From contig NZ_CAAJGM010000230.1 of assembly GCF_900996235.1 (NCBI RefSeq), positions 265,382 through 329,381 of the forward strand: 64,000 nt of DNA. Reading direction: 5' to 3'. The notes beneath the pieces were generated by a model. The model ran no database searches. It saw only the letters and a list, made by a program, of their open reading frames with translations, and was not told where the DNA came from. Every line of letters starts with the position of its first letter. The stretch's first letter is position 1. Below are positions 34,324 to 43,989 of the stretch, one piece after another. Source of the DNA: Paraburkholderia sp. BCC1885 (lineage in GTDB: Bacteria; Pseudomonadota; Gammaproteobacteria; Burkholderiales; Burkholderiaceae). The translations under genes and the position numbers were made by a program.

Positions 34324-35538
34324 ATGCAGATCGGCCAACGGATCGGCACCCCGCTTTCGAACTCGGCGACGCGCGTGATGCTGCTCGGCGCGGGCGAGCT
34401 GGGCAAGGAAGTGATCATCGCGTTGCAGCGCCTCGGCGTGGAAGTGATCGCGGTCGACCGTTATCCGAATGCGCCGGGTCATCAGGTGGCGCATCGCGCC
34501 CACGTGATCGACATGACCGACCGCGCCGCCCTGCGCGCGCTGGTCGAGCAGGAGCGCCCGCATCTGATCGTGCCGGAAATCGAAGCCATCGCCACCGACG
34601 CGCTGGCCGCCATCGAAGCCGACGGCCTCGCCGAAGTGATCCCCACCGCGCGCGCCACGCAACTGACGATGAACCGCGAAGGCATCCGGCGTCTGGCCGC
34701 CGAAGAGCTCGGCCTGCCGACTTCGCCTTACGCATTCGCGGATTCGCTCGATGAACTGAAGGCGGGCATTGCGAAGGTCGGTTATCCGTGCGTCGTCAAG
34801 CCGGTGATGTCGTCGTCGGGCAAGGGGCAGTCGGTGCTGAAGAGCGACGCCGACGTCGAACCGGCCTGGCAATACGCCATGGCGGGCGGCCGGGTCAATC
34901 ATGGCCGCGTGATCGTCGAAGGTTTCATCAACTTCGAGTACGAAATCACCCAGTTGACGGTGCGTGCCATCGACCCTGCCAACGGCCAGACCAGCACCTA
35001 TTTCTGCGATCCGATCGGCCACGTGCAGGTTGCCGGCGACTACGTCGAATCCTGGCAGCCGCAGCCGATGAGCCCGCTCGCGCTTGAACGGTCCCGCGAC
35101 ATTTCGCACAAGGTGACGGCGGCGCTCGGCGGTCGCGGTCTCTTTGGCGTGGAACTTTTCGTGCGCGGCGATGACGTATGGTTTTCGGAAGTCAGCCCGC
35201 GTCCGCACGATACCGGCCTCGTCACGCTGTGCTCGCAACGTCTGTCGGAGTTCGAACTGCACGCGCGGGCGATTCTCGGTTTGCCGGTGGATACCTCGCT
35301 GCGGGCGCCGGGCGCGTCGGCGGTGATCTATGGCGGCCTGGACGAAGCCGGCATCGCCTTCGAAGGCGTGGCGGCGGCGCTGGCCGTGCCGAATGCGGAT
35401 CTGCGGCTGTTCGGCAAGCCCGAGAGCTTCGTCAAGCGCCGCATGGGCGTGGCGCTCGCTACCGGCTCGAATACGGACGAAGCCCGCGCCCGCGCGAAGC
35501 AGGCAGCGGCAGCGGTGCGGCCGGTGTCGGCAAAATAA
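34324..35538 (+). CDS. purT: Formate-dependent phosphoribosylglycinamide formyltransferase PurT
   Basis: 404 residues. It is an ATP-grasp enzyme: RVMLLGAGELGKEVIIALQR is the N-terminal nucleotide-binding strand. CVVKPVMSSSGKGQSVLKS is the glycine-rich ATP loop, and LFGVELFVRGDDVWFSEVSP with RPHDTGLVTL contains the Mg-binding Glu residues. It converts GAR, formate and ATP to FGAR in purine synthesis, an alternative to folate-dependent PurN. GGAG precedes the ATG. It is divergent from the META-domain gene. No other purine genes are adjacent. Confidence 0.96.
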   Translation: MQIGQRIGTPLSNSATRVMLLGAGELGKEVIIALQRLGVEVIAVDRYPNAPGHQVAHRAHVIDMTDRAALRALVEQERPHLIVPEIEAIATDALAAIEADGLAEVIPTARATQLTMNREGIRRLAAEELGLPTSPYAFADSLDELKAGIAKVGYPCVVKPVMSSSGKGQSVLKSDADVEPAWQYAMAGGRVNHGRVIVEGFINFEYEITQLTVRAIDPANGQTSTYFCDPIGHVQVAGDYVESWQPQPMSPLALERSRDISHKVTAALGGRGLFGVELFVRGDDVWFSEVSPRPHDTGLVTLCSQRLSEFELHARAILGLPVDTSLRAPGASAVIYGGLDEAGIAFEGVAAALAVPNADLRLFGKPESFVKRRMGVALATGSNTDEARARAKQAAAAVRPVSAK

Positions 35539-35658
35539 GTTGGGGCGACAGGTTTGTCGCCGGCAGGTTGTTGTGGATGGCGTTAATGCCGTGGCCGGCG
35601 CCGTCGTGGTTGCCGCGTTCGGCGCATCATCCGCAGCATTGAAGGCAGGAGAAGTACC

Positions 35659-35871
35659 ATGAAGTCAGACACCCGCAAGCTCGCGCGGCTTCGCCGGATT
35701 GGCCGCCTCGGTGCGTGGGGCGTTCTGGCCGCGCTGTGCGCGGGGCTCGGTGGGTGTGGTCTTGCGGCGGCGCCGTGCCGGGTGGCGTCGGCGGGTCTGA
35801 AAATCGTGCCGGTGGTCGGCCACGTGGCGGCCGCGCCGACCGATGCCTGCGCGGATGTGATCGATCCGTGA
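35659..35871 (+). CDS. Small DUF6726-type lipoprotein
   Basis: 70 residues. A basic n-region is followed by WGVLAALCAGLGGCGLAAAP with lipobox LGGC (Cys33), then about 37 residues including VPVVGHVAAAP and a terminal DACADVIDP. AGGAG precedes the ATG at good spacing. Such tiny lipoproteins are common in Burkholderia relatives and are grouped as DUF6726; their role is unknown. It sits 120 bp downstream of purT and could be a separate unit. Confidence 0.75.
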   Translation: MKSDTRKLARLRRIGRLGAWGVLAALCAGLGGCGLAAAPCRVASAGLKIVPVVGHVAAAPTDACADVIDP

Positions 35872-36003
35872 ACCTTTTCCGCGTGAATGGGCGCTGCTGT
35901 CCGGCTCTGTCCTGATGACGCGCCGTCGGCGCTTGCCCTTTCCCTTGTAGGTCTTGCAGGTACCTGGCAGCTTCGAACGCGGACATCCCAAACGAGGACG
36001 CAG

Positions 36004-36375
36004 ATGCGCAGCAAATGGCTCATGGTGGTAATCGGTCTGCTCACCGTCAATGCGTGGCTGGGCAACGCGTGGGCCACACCTCCCCGTCTCGCGCAAACGC
36101 AGACGAAAAACCGCCAGACCCTCAAATACACCTGCGCCACCGGCAAGATACTGCAGGTCACCTACTGGAACACGGCGAACGGCCAGAGCTTCGCGCTCGT
36201 ACCCGTCAAAGGGCAAACGCTGCTGTTCGTCAACACACTGGCCGCCTCAGGCGTCAAATACCAGGCGTCCAGCTATACCTGGTGGACCAAAGGTCCGCGC
36301 GCCGATCTCTACGACGCCATGGCGGGCGCCAACGCCGCGCCGATTCTGTCCGATTGCGTCACAATCGTGCGATAG
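36004..36375 (+). CDS. Periplasmic MliC/PliC-type lysozyme inhibitor
   Basis: 123 residues. The signal peptide ends in GNAWA-TP with no lipobox Cys, so this is a soluble periplasmic form rather than a lipoprotein. The mature domain has LKYTCATGKILQVTYWNTAN, the strand ALVPVKGQTLLFVNTLAASG and the inhibitory loop SGVKYQASSYTWWTKGPRAD, as in MliC proteins that insert a loop into the active site of c-type lysozymes. Two Cys can form the family disulphide. CGAGGACGCAG precedes the ATG. It follows a small lipoprotein gene on the same strand. Confidence 0.82.
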   Translation: MRSKWLMVVIGLLTVNAWLGNAWATPPRLAQTQTKNRQTLKYTCATGKILQVTYWNTANGQSFALVPVKGQTLLFVNTLAASGVKYQASSYTWWTKGPRADLYDAMAGANAAPILSDCVTIVR

Positions 36376-36575
36376 CTTGCCGCGAGGCGCCGCCGCGCGC
36401 CGTGCTCGACTGTCCGGCTGCGGGCAGCTTTTGCTCCCAGGTAGTAATCTGTTCCCCGCGGCCACGTCGCGCTTTGCTTTATACGTGGCCCTGCGTGTCA
36501 TCGTCTTCGATCATCCATTCCCGGATCCATTGCGCGGGTGCTGCGTCCGCGCCCGTTCGTCAAGCGAGACTCTCA

Positions 36576-38228
<1,653 letters not shown>

Positions 38229-38296
38229 GCGGAGCGAAGGGCATGCGGCTTGCTGCGTGAAACCGGCGGAGCCGATTGCATCGAGGAGAACGCGTC

Positions 38297-39733
38297 ATGT
38301 TGAAAAAGACTTACCCGTACTACCTGGCAAACGAGGCGGTGGCGGCCAATACCGATCTCGAAGTCACCGACAAATACAGCGGCGAAGTGGCGACCCGCGT
38401 CGCCATGGCCGACGCCGCGGCGATCGACAAGGCCATCGGTTATGCGGTGGCGGCGCAGCCCGCGCTACGTGCGTTTCCGCCGTTCAAGCGCCAGGCCGTG
38501 CTGGAACACTGCGTGAGCCGCTTTCGCGAGCGCTTCGACGAACTGGCGATGGCGCTGTGCATCGAAGCGGGCAAGCCGATCAACGATTCGCGCGGCGAAG
38601 TCACGCGCCTGATCGACACGTTCAAGGTGGCGGCGGAGGAGGCGGTGCGCATCGACGGTGAGATCGTCAATCTGGAGATTTCGCCGCGCGCCAAGGGCTA
38701 TCACGGTTATGTCAAGCGCGTGCCGATCGGGCCGTGCTCGTTCATCTCGCCGTTCAATTTCCCGCTCAACCTGACGGCGCACAAAGTGGCGCCGGCGCTG
38801 GCGGCGGGCGTGCCGTTCGTGCTAAAGCCGGCCAGCCGCACGCCGGTCGGGGCGCTGATCATGGGCGAGATCCTCGCGGAAACGGATCTGCCCAAGGGCG
38901 CATTTTCGATCCTGCCGGCCCACCGCGACGGCGCGGACCTGTTCACCACCGACGAGCGCTTCAAGCTGCTGTCCTTCACCGGCTCGCCGGCGGTGGGCTG
39001 GGATCTGAAGAAAAAGGCCGGCAAGAAAAAGGTGATTCTGGAACTGGGCGGCAACGCGGCGGCCATCGTGGACGGCGATCAGGGCGGCAAGCTCGACTAC
39101 GTGGTCGACCGGCTGGCGTTCGGCGCGTTCTATCAGTCGGGGCAGAGCTGCATCGGCGTGCAGCGCATTCTGATCCACGCGAGCATCTACGACGCATTGC
39201 GCGAGAAGCTGATTGCCAAAACGAAGTCGCTGGTCATGGGCGATCCGAAGGACGAAAAGACCTTCGTCGGACCGATGATTTCCGAGTCGGAATCGAAGCG
39301 GCTGGCCGGCTGGATGGAAGCCGCGGTGCTCGACGGCGCGAAAATCGTGGCCGGCGGCAAGGTGGAAGGGGCCAATTTCGAGGCGACCCTGCTCGAAAAC
39401 GTCAAGCGCGATTCGGACCTGTATCGCAAGGAGGCCTTCGGCCCGGTGGCGATTCTGGAGCGCTTCGACGACTTCGACCGGGCGCTCGAAACCGTTAACG
39501 ACAGCGACTTCGGCCTGCAGGCTGGCGTGTTCACCGATTCGCTCGCCCATGCGCATCAGGCGTGGGACCGGCTGGAAGTGGGCGGCGTGGTGATCAATGA
39601 CGTGCCGTCGTTCCGGGTGGACAACATGCCATACGGCGGGGTCAAGGATTCGGGGCTCGGGCGCGAGGGCATTCGCTACGCCATCGAGGATATGACCGAA
39701 CTGCGGCTGATGGTGATGCGCGAGACGTGGTGA
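38297..39733 (+). CDS. NAD(P)-dependent aldehyde dehydrogenase family protein
   Basis: 478 residues. The signature blocks are VPIGPCSFISPFNFPLNLTA, PFVLKPASRTPVGAL, LSFTGSPAVGWDLKKKAG (dinucleotide-binding turn), VILELGGNAAAIV (catalytic Glu) and YQSGQSCIGVQRI (catalytic Cys). The C-terminal MPYGGVKDSGLGREGIRYAI is typical of the superfamily. It is a soluble cytosolic oxidoreductase. GAGGAG precedes the ATG. It is coupled to the ThDP enzyme upstream, which would supply an aldehyde or ketone substrate (inference). Subfamily assignment from the sequence alone is not possible. Confidence 0.9.
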   Translation: MLKKTYPYYLANEAVAANTDLEVTDKYSGEVATRVAMADAAAIDKAIGYAVAAQPALRAFPPFKRQAVLEHCVSRFRERFDELAMALCIEAGKPINDSRGEVTRLIDTFKVAAEEAVRIDGEIVNLEISPRAKGYHGYVKRVPIGPCSFISPFNFPLNLTAHKVAPALAAGVPFVLKPASRTPVGALIMGEILAETDLPKGAFSILPAHRDGADLFTTDERFKLLSFTGSPAVGWDLKKKAGKKKVILELGGNAAAIVDGDQGGKLDYVVDRLAFGAFYQSGQSCIGVQRILIHASIYDALREKLIAKTKSLVMGDPKDEKTFVGPMISESESKRLAGWMEAAVLDGAKIVAGGKVEGANFEATLLENVKRDSDLYRKEAFGPVAILERFDDFDRALETVNDSDFGLQAGVFTDSLAHAHQAWDRLEVGGVVINDVPSFRVDNMPYGGVKDSGLGREGIRYAIEDMTELRLMVMRETW

Positions 39734-40127
39734 TCCGGCAGGCGGGCCGCTGGCGTGTGAGATTGGCGGCCGGTTTTGCGCCGCGCGGCCGGCACCGCGC
39801 GGCCCGGCACCGGCGCGTGGCCGCTGTCACAGGACTGTCGTCTGCCTGGCCTAGTCTGTGCGGGCCAGCGGCCGTTTCCGGGCGGCCGCGCCCCGTTGGC
39901 GCGGCACGTGAGCAGAAAGCGGGCGGACGCGCCATGAGTGTTTTTGCTGAAGTGCTACAATACCGGCCTTTCCGGCGGGTGTTTCCGTCGGCCGGAGCCG
40001 GCTGCATTCTTCCCTGACTAAATCGGGTACCGTGCGGCACGCCGTGGCTCCGCTTCATCCTGATGCCCTCCGCGGCCCCGGCCGCTGCCGCGCCCCCCGC
40101 GCAGGCGCATTTTTAGCGAAAGCCACC
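39734..40127 (+). promoter_or_regulatory. Promoter and long leader of the DEAD-box helicase gene
   Basis: These 394 bp contain no supported gene. A -10-like TACAAT lies at 39956-39961 with no clear -35. If used, the mRNA leader would be about 160 bases. Two small GC-rich inverted repeats (ccggcc...ggcgg and ggccgg...ccggct) follow. Long leaders are common for cold-regulated RNA helicases. I see no T-rich terminator before the start. Confidence 0.35.
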
Positions 40128-41597
40128 ATGTCCGACACAGCCGTCACGCCCAGTACCGCGACCTTTGACCAGTTTGGCCTAGCGCCTGACATCCTGAAAG
40201 CCATCGTCGAGCAGGGCTATACGACGCCCACGCCGATCCAGGAGCAGGCGATTCCGGTCGTTCTGTCAGGGCGCGACGTCATGGGCGCCGCCCAGACGGG
40301 TACGGGCAAGACCGCCAGCTTTTCCCTGCCGATCATCCAGCGTCTGCTGCAGCACGCGAGCACGAGCGCCTCGCCGGCCCGTCACCCGGTGCGCGCCCTG
40401 ATCCTCACGCCGACCCGCGAGCTGGCCGACCAGGTCGCCGCCAACGTGCACGCTTACGCGAAGCACACGGCGCTGCGCAGCGCCGTGGTGTTCGGCGGCG
40501 TGGACATGAATCCGCAGTCCGAGCAACTGCGCCGCGGCGTCGAAATTCTGATCGCGACGCCTGGGCGTCTGCTCGATCACGTGCAGCAGAAGACGGCCAA
40601 TCTGGGCCAGGTGCAGATGCTGGTGCTCGACGAAGCCGACCGCATGCTCGACATGGGCTTCCTGCCGGATCTGCAACGCATTCTGAATCTGCTGCCGAAG
40701 GAACGTCAGACGCTGCTGTTTTCGGCGACTTTCTCCGGTGAAATCAAGAAGCTGGCCGCGACCTACCTGCGCAACCCGCAGACCATCGAAGTGGCGCGCA
40801 GCAATTCGACCGCGACCAACGTCACGCAGACGGTGTACGAAGTCGCCGAGGGCGACAAGACCGGCGCCGTGGTGCAACTGATTCGCGAGCGCGGTTTGAA
40901 GCAGGTCATCGTGTTCTGCAATAGCAAGATCGGCGCGAGCCGTCTCGCGCGCAGTCTCGAACGCGATGGCGTCGTGGCGACGGCGATCCACGGCGATCGC
41001 ACGCAAAACGAGCGTATGCAGGCGCTGGACGCGTTCAAGCGCGGTGAAATCGAAGCGCTGGTGGCCACGGATGTCGCCGCGCGCGGCCTGGATATTGCCG
41101 AATTGCCGGCGGTGATCAACTTCGATCTGCCGTTCAATGCGGAAGATTATGTGCACCGGATCGGCCGTACCGGACGTGCCGGTGCTTCCGGCGACGCGCT
41201 TTCGCTGTGCAGCCCGAATGAGCGCAAGCAGCTTGCCGATATCGAGAAGCTGATCAAGCGGCCTTTGGACGTGCAACGCCTGACGGTCGATGTGCCGGTG
41301 CGGCATCATCCTGAAGAGCGTGCGCCGCGGCGTGAACGTGAAGCGCGTGATGAGCGCGGTGGACGTCGGCGTGCTGGCGGTTCTTCCGGGTCGGGCGCGG
41401 CTTCGTTTGAGCGGCCGCATCATCATCGGCAGGCGCCGGTGGATGATTTCTTTTCGAAGCCTTATGAGCCATCGCCTTCGGCTAGTCGCAAGACCGATGA
41501 CGTTGATGTAGGGGCGCAAAAGCCGGTTTCGAAGCAGCCGCTGGCTGCGTTGTTGGGTGGGTTTGGGATGCCTGTCAGGAAGAGTACTTCGTCGTAG
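40128..41597 (+). CDS. DEAD-box ATP-dependent RNA helicase (RhlE-like)
   Basis: 489 residues. The motifs are, in order: Q motif FGLAPDILKAIVEQGYTTPT, motif I AAQTGTGKT, Ia PTRELADQ, II LVLDEADRMLD, III FSATFSG, IV VIFCNSK, V ARGLDIAELP and VI HRIGRTGRAG. A basic Arg/Ser/Gly-rich tail follows from about residue 395 with RERE and GGRRRAGGSSGSG segments, typical of RhlE-type helicases that bind structured RNA in ribosome or mRNA maturation. It is cytosolic. The frame is open 32 codons before the chosen ATG, but that stretch is not helicase-like. The ribosome binding site is weak. Confidence 0.92.
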   Translation: MSDTAVTPSTATFDQFGLAPDILKAIVEQGYTTPTPIQEQAIPVVLSGRDVMGAAQTGTGKTASFSLPIIQRLLQHASTSASPARHPVRALILTPTRELADQVAANVHAYAKHTALRSAVVFGGVDMNPQSEQLRRGVEILIATPGRLLDHVQQKTANLGQVQMLVLDEADRMLDMGFLPDLQRILNLLPKERQTLLFSATFSGEIKKLAATYLRNPQTIEVARSNSTATNVTQTVYEVAEGDKTGAVVQLIRERGLKQVIVFCNSKIGASRLARSLERDGVVATAIHGDRTQNERMQALDAFKRGEIEALVATDVAARGLDIAELPAVINFDLPFNAEDYVHRIGRTGRAGASGDALSLCSPNERKQLADIEKLIKRPLDVQRLTVDVPVRHHPEERAPRREREARDERGGRRRAGGSSGSGAASFERPHHHRQAPVDDFFSKPYEPSPSASRKTDDVDVGAQKPVSKQPLAALLGGFGMPVRKSTSS

Positions 41598-41689
41598 TTG
41601 GTTTTTGTTGTTGTTGCCTGCGGCGCTTTGGTGATGGTTCCTGTTGCTGCTTTGGCCTTTCCTTGCGTTCTTGTCGGTTTGCCTGGGTT

Positions 41690-41720
41690 GCCCCGTGCGG
41701 GGCGGCACCTACTTTTCTTT
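41690..41720 (+). repeat. GCCCCGTGCGGGGC hairpin element, candidate dispersed repeat or terminator
   Basis: GCCCC GTGC GGGGC (41690-41703) is followed by ggcacctacttttcttt. From memory, this hairpin plus its downstream T-rich tail resembles an intergenic element repeated in Paraburkholderia genomes. It also works as a candidate terminator for the helicase gene. The gluQ stop lies 24 bp further on the other strand. Only one copy is visible in the window. Confidence 0.45.
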
Positions 41721-41743
41721 AGCCTATCGTCTCGGCGGCTTTC

Positions 41744-42667
41744 TCATTCGACCCCGCTCGCCCACGCTTTGATGGCGGCGTTGTAGAACGATTCCAGCGA
41801 GCTATGTGTTTGGCCGTTCATTTCCAGCTTCAGATGCCGCGCGGCTGCGTGTAATGCGTCTAGCGGACGGCTCGTGTCGAGTGCGGTTGCGCCGGTCTGC
41901 TTGCTGAGTTTTTCGCCTTGGCTGTTCGTGACCACCGGGACATGCAGATAAGCCGGCGTGGGTACGGACAGGCAGCGCTGCAGATAAATCTGGCGCGCTG
42001 TCGAATCCATCAGGTCCGCGCCTCGCACGATGTGAGTGATGTCTGCGTCCGCGTCGTCTACCACCACCGCCAGTTGATATGCCCACTGGTCGTCTGCGCG
42101 TCGCAGCACGAAATCGCCGACTTCGGTCGCCAGGTTCTGGGTCTGCATGCCCTGCCAGCGGTCTTCGAAGGTGATCGTTGCGGAGCGTGGCTCACTCGTT
42201 CCCGCTGCGCGTTTTTCGGTGCGCTCGCCGTCACCCTCGTCCGGCACGCGCAAGCGCCATGCTCGCGCGGGTTTGCCGTGCAGGCCGGTGCGGCAGGTGC
42301 CGGGGTAAGCGAGAGTGGTGTTGCGGGTATGCGCGTTCAGCAGGGAATCGCTGATCTCTTTGCGGGTGCAACCGCACGGATACACCAGGCCGGCGCCCCG
42401 CAGTTGGTCTAGCGCCTGTTGATAGCGTGCAAGGCGCGCGCTTTGCCAGATGGGCGGTTCGTCCGCGCGCAGGCCGAACCGGTCGAGCGTCGAGAGGATG
42501 TCTTCGGCTGCGCCTGGCACGGTACGCGGGCCGTCGATGTCTTCGATGCGCACCAGCCATACGCCGTCATGCGCGCGTGCGTCCAGCCAACTCGCCAGCG
42601 CGCTGACGAGCGAGCCGAAATGCAATGGACCGGTGGGCGAAGGCGCGAAGCGGCCGCGATAGCTCAT
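41744..42667 (-). CDS. gluQ: Glutamyl-Q tRNA(Asp) synthetase
   Basis: 307 residues. It is a short glutamyl-tRNA-synthetase paralogue lacking the anticodon-binding domain. YRGRFAPSPTGPLHFGSLVS has the HIGH-like motif, WLVRIEDIDGPRTVPGA follows, a zinc-site CGCTRKE with a later YPGTC is present, and GEKLSKQ stands in for KMSKS. It attaches glutamate to queuosine at the wobble position of tRNA(Asp). The gene starts at ATG 42667, close to the 3' end of trhO on the same strand. Both modify tRNA wobble uridine/queuosine positions, so they may form a functional unit (inference). Confidence 0.95.
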   Translation of the reverse strand: MSYRGRFAPSPTGPLHFGSLVSALASWLDARAHDGVWLVRIEDIDGPRTVPGAAEDILSTLDRFGLRADEPPIWQSARLARYQQALDQLRGAGLVYPCGCTRKEISDSLLNAHTRNTTLAYPGTCRTGLHGKPARAWRLRVPDEGDGERTEKRAAGTSEPRSATITFEDRWQGMQTQNLATEVGDFVLRRADDQWAYQLAVVVDDADADITHIVRGADLMDSTARQIYLQRCLSVPTPAYLHVPVVTNSQGEKLSKQTGATALDTSRPLDALHAAARHLKLEMNGQTHSSLESFYNAAIKAWASGVE

Positions 42668-42770
42668 GTTCGGGTTCTCGATCCGCCGCTTTTTTTGCGG
42701 TTGTCTTTACGCCTGCCGTTGTCCCGGTGCGCGCGCGGTGCCGTCGCCAATGCGCAGGCTGCCGCGACGC

Positions 42771-43634
42771 TCACGCCGCGCGTGCGGCGTTTCGCTCCGG
42801 ATGGCACTCCGGGCAGGTTTTGCCGGGCACGTAGAGCGGCGACTGCTGGGCTTCCGGGCTGACCACCGCGCGGCAGCCGAAGCATTGCGCCGTCGCCGTC
42901 GGTTTGAGGGCGGGGTCGAGCGCCGTGCGGTAGTCGAAGACGAAGCATTCGCCGTGGTAATGCGCGCCGCCCACTTCCTCGAAATACTTCAGGATGCCGC
43001 CTTCGAGCTGGTACACGTTCTCGATGCCGACTTCCTTCATGTGGATCGCCGCCTTCTCGCAACGGATGCCGCCCGTACAGAAGGACACCACCGTCTTGCC
43101 TTCCAGGTCCGCGCGGTTCTGTTCGATGACGGCTGGAAACTCGCTGAATTTGGTAATGCGGTAGTCGAGCGCGTCATCAAATGTGCCGACGTCGACTTCG
43201 AATGCGTTGCGTGTGTCGAGCATCACCACGGGGCGGCCCGCGTCGTCGTGGCCGCGGTCGAGCCAGGCCTTCAGCGTAGGCGCATCCACCGACGGCGCGC
43301 GGCCCAGTTCCGGGCGGATCGCCGGCTTCTTCATGGTGATGATTTCGCGCTTCAGCTTCACCAGCATGCGGCGGAACGGCTGCTTCTCCGACACGCTCTC
43401 CTTGAACTGCAGATTGGCAAACTTGCCTTCGAACAGCGGATCGTGGCGGATGTAGTCGATAAACGCGTTTGCCGCTTCCGGCGAACCTGCGACGAACAGG
43501 TTGATGCCCTCCGGCGCGAGTAGGATCGTGCCGCGCAAACCAAGGGCGTTGCACCGCTCGGTGACGAGCGGGCGCCATTCGGCAGTGGCTTCGAGGGTCG
43601 CGAATTGATAGGCGGCTAGGTTGATGATGCTCAT
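42771..43634 (-). CDS. trhO: tRNA uridine(34) hydroxylase TrhO (rhodanese-domain protein)
   Basis: 287 residues. An N-terminal acylphosphatase-like domain starts MSIINLAAYQFATLEATAEW and contains GTILLAPEGINLFVAGS. The rhodanese domain has MLDTRNAFEVDVGTFDDAL and the catalytic VSFCTGGIRCEKAA with the active Cys. The C-terminal region ends in CFGCRAVV...CPECHPE, four Cys that can bind a metal. YceA/TrhO hydroxylates U34 of certain tRNAs. The ATG at 43634 is preferred; the frame is open further upstream without family similarity, and the ribosome binding site is weak. It is divergent from dnaE. Confidence 0.92.
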   Translation of the reverse strand: MSIINLAAYQFATLEATAEWRPLVTERCNALGLRGTILLAPEGINLFVAGSPEAANAFIDYIRHDPLFEGKFANLQFKESVSEKQPFRRMLVKLKREIITMKKPAIRPELGRAPSVDAPTLKAWLDRGHDDAGRPVVMLDTRNAFEVDVGTFDDALDYRITKFSEFPAVIEQNRADLEGKTVVSFCTGGIRCEKAAIHMKEVGIENVYQLEGGILKYFEEVGGAHYHGECFVFDYRTALDPALKPTATAQCFGCRAVVSPEAQQSPLYVPGKTCPECHPERNAARAA

Positions 43635-43989
43635 GATGGTCCAGCAGTAAAGTGGCCAATGGCGCAGCAAACAGCGCGAGCGGCACAATAGGGCCACCCG
43701 CGTGGCGCAGCCACGACCGAACAGGGCGAAACCCGTATTATCCCTCAACCCGCTGGATTGCCCGAGTCGGCCGAATGGCTATCCGGTTGCGATAGCGCAA
43801 GAGGCCGGTCAATTGTGGCCGACGGAACACGCTGCGTTGCCGGGGAGCCGCGTCGCGCGGACGATTCGCCGGGCCGACCGCCGCGGGCGCGGCACGAGCC
43901 ATGCATCGCGCGCATGTCGCCCCTGGCCAGATGGCTAACGCGTCGGTTTCGGCCCAAATCTTCCGGAGGGTGGAGTTACAATAACGCCC
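43635..43989 (+). promoter_or_regulatory. Divergent region between trhO and dnaE with a leaderless-type -10 for dnaE
   Basis: TACAAT (43977-43982) ends 7 bp before the dnaE ATG, so the predicted transcript would begin at or next to the ATG (leaderless). The only purine-rich sequence (ggaggg, 43965-43970) lies upstream of that -10 and 19 bp from the ATG, too far for ribosome binding. No good -35 is visible. The remaining ~330 bp hold no supported gene. Confidence 0.45.
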